From: Pseudomonadota bacterium
GTDB lineage: Bacteria; Myxococcota_A; Polyangia; Polyangiales; Polyangiaceae
Assembly (NCBI GenBank): GCA_023402175.1
Contig: JAEXCN010000043.1
Coordinates: forward strand, 1-26,336
Direction of reading: 5' to 3'
DNA length: 26,336 bases
This document shows, in pieces, positions 21,986 through 26,336 of the stretch; the first letter of the stretch is position 1, and every line of letters starts with the position of its first letter. A model generated the notes under the pieces. That model saw only the letters and a list, made by a program, of their open reading frames with translations. It made no database searches and was not told the origin of the DNA. A program made the position numbers and the translations under genes.

Positions 21986-22680
21986 CCGCGGAGGGGCCGT
22001 TGAGCAGCACTGCGACGACGTCGCTCGGGGAGCTGGCGACGACGGAATCTCAGAGTCATGTCCCGCGTCATCGATCCGTCGCTCGAGAGCGAATGCGCCG
22101 GCGGAGATGGAACGAGCGGCTGGCGCATCGATTGCCTCGAGACCCTCAAACTGTCTCGAGGTGCAATCGATGTGACAGCCGCTCGTCCAAATCAACGCGA
22201 CGGGCCCCGACGGTCGCGGCCGCGTCTCAGCGTGCGGCCGGTCGCAAGAGTGCATTCCACCGCGGCCTTTCCGCTCGCGACTGCGCACCGCCGTCTTCCA
22301 GCTTGGAGAGCACGCGTCGAACACGCCTGACGCCGACGACGGTCCCTACCATCTGCAACTCTTCGAGCACGGCCTCGAACCCATTCGTCGGACACGACCA
22401 CGGACACGCAGGCGCGCAGCTCCGTTGCGGTGCCCGCAATACGGACGCCGTCGTAGCTGCTGCGTTGCCGCGCACGCGAACACCAAGGACGCCCTCCCTA
22501 ACTGCAAATCCAAACTATCTGAGCCGCAATCGTCAGCGTGCAAGCCACCGGCTCAGCGATGCGGTGCTCGATGCGGCCGTTCTCCAGCGTTCGCGACCCT
22601 GGGCGAGAGTCTGCACCCGCTCGACCGCAGCGACCCGGCATGTTCGATCTCTGCGCGACGATCATCCGGCAGGCGGCGAG
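21875..22680 (+). repeat. Right copy of the diverged inverted repeat flanking the HNH gene
   Basis: Plus-strand counterpart of 19215-19935 (minus). It starts in the decayed HNH tail (CACGTGGCCGCGCGGATCC), runs through the conserved 75-nt hairpin, and ends near GGCATGTTCGATCTCT at about 22640. It holds an extra segment of roughly 80 bp near 22530-22610 that the left copy lacks. No intact CDS. The remaining 147 bp to the kinase stop (22681-22827) show nothing recognisable. Confidence 0.78.
22112..22186. ncRNA. 75-nt hairpin, right copy (possible structured RNA or DNA element)
   Basis: ACGAGCGGCTG (22112-22122) pairs with CAGCCGCTCGT (22176-22186). After a G/A mismatch CGCATCGATTGC (22124-22135) pairs with GCAATCGATGTG (22163-22174), including one G-T wobble, then a two-base bulge GT. 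CTCGAGAC (22136-22143) pairs with GTCTCGAG (22153-22160), loop CCTCAAACT. It differs from the left copy at only three positions: one loop base, one bulge base, and one C-to-T that keeps a G-U pair on the plus-strand transcript. Confidence 0.5.
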
Positions 22681-22827
22681 AAAAGATCGTCACGCGGGTC
22701 GCGGATGAGTCGGCGACGAGCTCCGTCGGCCGCGAACCACCGAACCCGACGCTTGAAGGCCGTACTTCCCCGACGTGCTCGAGATCGTCGATCCGTCCGA
22801 CGCGCTTTCGGGTTGCTGAAATGCGGG

Positions 22828-24429
22828 TCAGCGGCGGCGTTGGGGCGGCGGCGCCGGGGGCTTCTTCGCGGGCGGCGGCTTCTTCGCGGGCGGTTTCGTC
22901 ACCTGCGGTGGAGCGGGAGGACGCGGGCGTGGGATCGCGGCGACCGCGTGCGGAGCGCCGGCGTCGATCGCCGCCGTCGGCTTCTCGTGCACCGGCGGCG
23001 GCGGTACGACGCTCTCGCCTGCATCGGGGGGCGCGTCCTCGGCAGTGACCGAGCCGGCGTCGACATCCATCTCGAGCGTCGTCGGGATCGGCTCGGGCTC
23101 CTCGACAGGCTCGGCGGACGGCTCCGGCTCGCTCGCGGTCGACGTCGTGACGGGAGCGACCTCGGCGGGCGCAGACGTCGACGAAGCGCTCGCCGACGGC
23201 GAGGTCCAAAGCTTCTGGATCGGCGCGAGCGATGTGCGTCGCACGAGCTCGTCTTGCAGCGAGGGGCCGAGCTTCCATGCTCCGAGCCCGACGAGGATCA
23301 AGACGAGCGCCCACGGAAGCGTCGCGGATTGCGCGATGGGCCGGCCTGGCGGCACCGACACATCGCGCTCGCTCGAGGGCGCCTCTTCGTCCGAGGCCGC
23401 CTTCTCGACGGCATCGGCATACGTGCTCGCCTTCGCGCGCGGAGGATCCGCGGGCTCGTCTCCGGCGATCTCGGCCATCGATCCCACGCGGACGTTTCGC
23501 GCGGAGAACGGGATCACCTGGAGCGTCGCCATCGGGCCGCGCGCAGCGAGATCGATGGCTGCGCGGACGTCGGCCTGCATGGCAGCGGCGTCGGCGTAGC
23601 GATCGCTCCGCTCGAACGCGAGCGCACGATCGATGACGTGCGCGAAGCTCTCCGAGACGTCCGGGGCAATCGAACGGAGGCGCGGCGCAGGAACGGTCGC
23701 CATCAGCATCACGAGCTGCACCATGTTGTCGGCATCGTGGATGCGACGACCCGTGACGATGCGGAAGACCGTGGCACCAAGCGCGAAGATGTCCGTTCGG
23801 CCGTCGATGTCCTCGCTCCGGCCGGCGGCTTGCTCGGGCGACATGAACGACGGCGTGCCGACCGCGATGCCTGCGGTGGTGACGGTAGATGCCTCGGAGA
23901 TGCGCGCGAGGCCGAAGTCGAGCACCTTCACGCGGACGCCGTCGCGCTCGGGATCGTTGGCGAGGAAGATGTTCTCCGGCTTGAGGTCGCGGTGGATGAC
24001 GCCGTGCGCGTGGGCGGCGCCGAGGACGTCGAGCACCGCGTCCATCACGTCGAGGAGCTCTCGCTCGCCGAGCTTCGGAGCTCGACCGACGCGGTCCTGG
24101 AGAGACTCGCCCTCGAGCAGCTCCATGACGAGATATGCAGAGCCCTCGTCCGGACCCTCCTTCACGATGTCGTCGTCGAGGACCTGAACCACGCCGCGAT
24201 GCTCGACGCGGTTCGCGGCATACCCCTCGCGGAGGAAGCGTTCTCGAACCTCTGCGTTGCGGGCGAGCTCCGGATGGAGGATCTTCACGGCCGCACGCGC
24301 GCCGTTACGATGGCGCGCCGCGTACACCGCGCCCATGCCACCCGATCCGATCAGGTGCTCCAGCGTCCACTTCTCGTTCAGGACGGACCCCACGCGCTGC
24401 TGCGCACGCGGATCCGCTCCGTCAGTCAT
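22828..24429 (-). CDS. Transmembrane Ser/Thr protein kinase with Pro-rich C-terminus
   Basis: 533 aa from ATG 24429 (MTDGADPRAQ); a longer frame to 24474 adds 15 residues without features. Residues about 21-295 are a PknB/Stk-type kinase with every key motif: GSGGMGAVYAARH P-loop (28-40), Lys49 in AAVKIL, VMELLEGESL hinge, HRDLKPEN (146-153, catalytic Asp148), DFGLAR (171-176), and GTPSFMSPEQ (191-200). A helix at about 370-387 (LPWALVLILVGLGAW) spans the membrane. The rest (about 390-533) is Pro/Ala/Ser/Glu-rich and ends in repeated PPAKKPP units and QRRR, with no sensor domain recognised. It is probably active. The substrate is unknown and no FHA or phosphatase gene adjoins it. It is divergent from rsgA over a 193-bp gap. 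Confidence 0.92.
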   Translation of the reverse strand: MTDGADPRAQQRVGSVLNEKWTLEHLIGSGGMGAVYAARHRNGARAAVKILHPELARNAEVRERFLREGYAANRVEHRGVVQVLDDDIVKEGPDEGSAYLVMELLEGESLQDRVGRAPKLGERELLDVMDAVLDVLGAAHAHGVIHRDLKPENIFLANDPERDGVRVKVLDFGLARISEASTVTTAGIAVGTPSFMSPEQAAGRSEDIDGRTDIFALGATVFRIVTGRRIHDADNMVQLVMLMATVPAPRLRSIAPDVSESFAHVIDRALAFERSDRYADAAAMQADVRAAIDLAARGPMATLQVIPFSARNVRVGSMAEIAGDEPADPPRAKASTYADAVEKAASDEEAPSSERDVSVPPGRPIAQSATLPWALVLILVGLGAWKLGPSLQDELVRRTSLAPIQKLWTSPSASASSTSAPAEVAPVTTSTASEPEPSAEPVEEPEPIPTTLEMDVDAGSVTAEDAPPDAGESVVPPPPVHEKPTAAIDAGAPHAVAAIPRPRPPAPPQVTKPPAKKPPPAKKPPAPPPQRRR

Positions 24430-24622
24430 GGAACCCGTATAGCGCAAAGCCATCCGGAGCGCTCTGGGCATCACGGCTCATCCGAGACCGTCCTGCCATT
24501 GCTCACGCGGCGTGCCAGTGCCAGTCTTCTCACCCTCTCCGTCTCCACGCTCACGACCTACATCGGGGGCGTTGGCACCTTCGCCAGCCGCGCTCGCTCT
24601 CCCAAGCCACGTCGAACACTGC

Positions 24623-25708
24623 ATGTCACGCATTGGACCAGACGCCATCACGCTCGAAGACCTCGGCTGGACCGACGACGTCGCGCGGCGTGCTCCCGAG
24701 AGCACGTCCGGCCTGAGCCCGGCGCGCGTCGCTTCTGTGTATGCCGCACTGGTCGACCTATGGACTCCCGAAGGGGTGAGGCTCGCGAGCCTGCGGTCGC
24801 GCGCGCTCCGCGAGGCGCAGATCGAGGGCGGCGTTGCCGTCGGCGACTGGGCGCTCGTGGCCCCGACGTCTGCGAGCGCGGACGAGGTCGTCGTCGAAGC
24901 GATCCTGCCTCGACGCACCGTGTTCCTCCGTCAGGCGGCCGGAGAGCGAGCCGAGCCACAGGCGATCGCGGCCAACGTCGATCGTGTCTTCGTCGTCACC
25001 GCCGTCGACACCGACTTCAACCTTCGGCGGCTCGAGCGCTACCTCGTCGCGATCGCGGCCGGAGGTGCCGAGGCGCAGATCATCCTCACGAAGGCGGACC
25101 TCGTCGACGACGTCGGACCGATGCTCGAGCAGGCGAGCGCGCTCGCGCCGGCATTCGCGACGAGCGCGCGGAGCGGCTACGGCATCGACGAGCTGGTCGC
25201 CCGCATTCCTCGCGGCACCACGGCGGCCGTCGTCGGCTCCTCGGGCGTCGGCAAGTCCGCGCTCGTGAACCGCCTGCTCGGGCGTGCTGTTCAGCTCGAG
25301 GGCGCGGTCCGCGCGTACGACGGGCGAGGGAAGCACACGACGACGCGACGTGAGCTCTTCATGCTCCCGGCCGCGGGGCTCCTCATCGACACGCCGGGCA
25401 TGCGCGAGCTGAAGCCATGGCTTCCCGAAGGCGCGCAGGTCGACGACGCCTTCGACGACATCTCGGCGTTCGCGAGCGCGTGCCGTTATCGCGATTGCGC
25501 GCACGCCGGTGAGCCCGGGTGTGGCGTACGCGCCGCGCTCGAGAAGGGTGAGCTCACGGGCGAGCGCATCGAGGCGTGGCAGAAGCTCTCGCGCGAACGT
25601 GCCCAGCTGGCCCCGCGGCAAGCGACCTTCGCCGAAGTCGAGGCGAAGCGCAAAGCGCGCTCGGGCGAGCTCGCGCTCCGAAAGCGTCTCCGCGAGAAGG
25701 GGCGCTGA
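24623..25708 (+). CDS. rsgA: RsgA, ribosome-associated GTPase
   Basis: 361 aa from ATG 24623 (MSRIGPDAITLEDLGWTDDV, a typical RsgA N-terminus). The frame extends to 24512, but those residues are Ser/Pro-rich and unlikely to be translated; neither start has a clear ribosome binding site. Order of parts: an OB-fold (about 35-105), then a circularly permuted GTPase with G4 first (TKADL at 156-160), G1 GSSGVGKS (205-212), HTTT switch (238-241), and G3 DTPGM (256-260). A C-terminal zinc site is formed by Cys287, Cys292, His294 and Cys300, followed by a helical tail. RsgA helps late maturation of the 30S ribosomal subunit by GTP hydrolysis. All expected motifs are present, so function is confidently assigned. 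Confidence 0.96.
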   Translation: MSRIGPDAITLEDLGWTDDVARRAPESTSGLSPARVASVYAALVDLWTPEGVRLASLRSRALREAQIEGGVAVGDWALVAPTSASADEVVVEAILPRRTVFLRQAAGERAEPQAIAANVDRVFVVTAVDTDFNLRRLERYLVAIAAGGAEAQIILTKADLVDDVGPMLEQASALAPAFATSARSGYGIDELVARIPRGTTAAVVGSSGVGKSALVNRLLGRAVQLEGAVRAYDGRGKHTTTRRELFMLPAAGLLIDTPGMRELKPWLPEGAQVDDAFDDISAFASACRYRDCAHAGEPGCGVRAALEKGELTGERIEAWQKLSRERAQLAPRQATFAEVEAKRKARSGELALRKRLREKGR

Positions 25709-25718
25709 TCAGCGCCCC
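25699..25718. terminator. 20-bp perfect palindrome spanning two abutting stop codons
   Basis: GGGGCGCTGATCAGCGCCCC is fully self-complementary. The plus-strand stop TGA of rsgA (25706-25708) and the minus-strand stop TCA of the Pro-rich protein gene (25709-25711) lie side by side at its centre. As a bidirectional terminator it would need no intergenic DNA; no T-run follows on either side, so it may act as a hairpin block rather than a classical terminator. Confidence 0.5.
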
Positions 25719-26089
25719 GCGTCGAGGACCGTCGGCGCGGGCACCGGCGTTGGCGCCGGTGTTGGCGATGGAGACGGAGACGGTGTCGGCGCCGGAGACG
25801 GGGAAGGCGACGGCGCAGGCGTCGGGACCGGGCTCGGCGCCGGCGTCGGCGTCGGGCTCGGTGTCGGGGCTGGCGTTGGAATGGGCGTCGGTCCCGGCGT
25901 CGGAACGGGCGTCGGCCCCGGATAGGGAACCTGCATCGGCTCGGTCGCCGCGGACGCATCGGGCTCGATGGACCCACTGTGCGCCGCAGCACCGGCGGCG
26001 ATTGCCGACGTGACCACCACGAACGAACAGGCGATCAGGTGCGTTCGTGACCGCGACTTCGTCATCCACGTGCTCGTATCCAGCTTCAT
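25709..26089 (-). CDS. Pro-Thr/Ser-rich exported protein
   Basis: 126 aa from ATG 26089, which has a strong AGGAGG site eight bases upstream; ATG 26065 is a weaker alternative. Residues about 16-37 (HLIACSFVVVTSAIAAGAAA) form a signal peptide or signal anchor. From about residue 52 to 120 the protein is almost wholly Pro alternating with Thr/Ser/Ala/Val (PTPVPTPGPTPIPTPAPTPS), ending TVLDAGR. Such chains adopt extended polyproline-like forms and are used as spacers in cell walls or periplasm; no partner domain is present. The DNA is a short-period minisatellite, so the length will vary between strains. It is convergent with rsgA with touching stops. Confidence 0.7.
   Translation of the reverse strand: MKLDTSTWMTKSRSRTHLIACSFVVVTSAIAAGAAAHSGSIEPDASAATEPMQVPYPGPTPVPTPGPTPIPTPAPTPSPTPTPAPSPVPTPAPSPSPSPAPTPSPSPSPTPAPTPVPAPTVLDAGR
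25735..25930 (-). repeat. Minisatellite encoding Pro-Thr/Ser repeats
   Basis: A run of near-identical 6-12 bp units (on the plus strand ggcgtcggc/ggagacggc-type) encodes the repeated PTP/PSP dipeptides of the exported protein. It is prone to slippage and makes spurious long frames on both strands. Confidence 0.8.
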
Positions 26090-26129
26090 CGCTCGTCCTC
26101 CTCGACCGGCGAGCGATGTGGATGCAGGT

Positions 26130-26161
26130 GCCGTTCCGAAAACGGCTCAGGTTACGAGCCG
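26130..26161 (-). terminator. Overlapping hairpins after the membrane protein gene
   Basis: GCCGTT-ccgaa-AACGGC (26130-26146) and CGGCTC-aggttac-GAGCCG (26143-26161 region) lie just downstream of the stop at 26164 on the minus strand and upstream of the Pro-rich protein gene. They overlap, so only one forms at a time. On the minus strand a short T-run (GTTTTCGG) is in the loop side, not after the stem, so terminator strength is doubtful. Confidence 0.3.
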
Positions 26162-26163
26162 CG

Positions 26164-26336
26164 TCACGATCCGCGTGTCGCTAGCACGAGCGCTGCGAGA
26201 TAGACGACGAGCCCGCCGATCCAGAATCCCATGCGCGCGCGCATGTGCTCCTGCCAGGCCCAGTAAGGCGCGAAGGGAGGAACGACGAACGCGACAAGCG
26301 CACGCCATCGCGGCTTGCGCTTGGCGAGGCCGAAGG
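26164..26336 (-). CDS. C-terminal part of a membrane protein (runs off right edge)
   Basis: On the minus strand a frame enters from the right edge and stops at 26164-26166; 56 residues are visible. They contain two hydrophobic stretches, ALVAFVVPPFAPYWAW and FWIGGLVVYLAALVLA, joined by a basic loop (QEHMRARMG), and end in TRGS. Protein-like composition and hydrophobic helices with positive loops support a real gene for a small multi-pass membrane protein. The family cannot be named from this end. The Pro-rich protein gene follows it on the same strand after 74 bp. Confidence 0.65.
   Translation of the reverse strand, partial: FGLAKRKPRWRALVAFVVPPFAPYWAWQEHMRARMGFWIGGLVVYLAALVLATRGS

Noticed and set aside
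19501..22330. A pair of similar 80-90 codon frames (19501-19743 minus and 22058-22330 plus) inside the inverted repeats
   Set aside because: They share a stretch (AGGDGTSGWRIDCLETL) but differ mostly by amino-acid-changing substitutions and lose similarity after indels. The shared part is explained by the conserved hairpin rather than by a protein.
21982..25353. Plus-strand open frame of 1123 codons
   Set aside because: It crosses the repeat, the kinase (antisense) and part of rsgA (wrong frame). No single domain fits, so it is a composition artefact.
25735..25930. Possible CRISPR-like short repeats
   Set aside because: The units are very short, contiguous and without spacers, and they encode Pro-Thr/Ser dipeptides: a coding minisatellite.
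1..26336. tRNA or rRNA genes, CRISPR array, replication origin
   Set aside because: I looked for T-loop-like GGTTCRANTCC strings, rRNA signatures, spaced repeats and DnaA-box clusters and saw none; a covariance-model search would be needed to exclude small RNAs.

Overview
The window is high-GC DNA with the hallmarks of a myxobacterium (Myxococcota, probably a Polyangia/Labilithrix-like lineage; inferred from content, not from a search). These hallmarks are serial lipoproteins with Asp/Ala-rich linkers, RCC1 and 'WGSSPxDVW' repeat proteins, Asn-Cys-Gly-Ala-Cys-Gly repeats, an IgGFc-binding-like protein, a MYXO-CTERM-like tail, a transmembrane Ser/Thr kinase and an HNH endonuclease with a RuvA-C-like tail.

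Region 1 (1-11801): a partial lipoprotein gene leaves the left edge on the minus strand. Divergent from it is a long plus-strand block: a secreted protein of unknown function (271-1374), an ECF sigma factor (1451), a single-pass membrane partner with a helical-repeat tail (1990), then six consecutive predicted lipoproteins (2727-11801). The genes from 1451 to 7119 are chained by 1- to 4-base start/stop overlaps. Four of the six lipoproteins each carry seven repeats, alternating W-repeat, RCC1, W-repeat, RCC1, which suggests four seven-bladed beta-propellers. They are bracketed by a Cys-rich protein and an IgGFc-binding-like protein. I read this as a sigma-controlled surface lipoprotein array, and it is the best candidate here for an undescribed system. 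An 81-bp hairpin-bearing unit, present twice in tandem, interrupts the start of the second RCC1 gene.

Region 2 (11822-12853): a fusion of a GmhA-type isomerase with an RfaE2-type nucleotidyltransferase (ADP-heptose synthesis). The second domain lacks its C-terminal end. Region 3 (12895-18013): an RND efflux pump and its membrane-fusion lipoprotein on the minus strand, with a divergent TetR regulator and a clear palindromic operator between them. There is no outer-membrane channel gene beside them. Region 4 (18064-18867): a CHRD-domain protein with Ser runs and a sorting-type C-terminus.

Region 5 (18868-22827): one intact HNH endonuclease gene flanked by two oppositely oriented, diverged copies of a roughly 0.7-0.8 kb sequence. 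Each copy begins with a decayed 3' end of the same HNH gene and carries a 75-nt hairpin of about 31 base pairs. Apart from the HNH gene this region has no credible CDS.

Region 6 (22828-26336): a membrane-anchored Ser/Thr kinase (minus), a divergent RsgA GTPase (plus), and a convergent Pro-Thr/Ser-rich secreted protein (minus) whose stop codon abuts that of rsgA inside a 20-bp perfect palindrome. The C-terminus of a membrane protein (minus) runs off the right edge.
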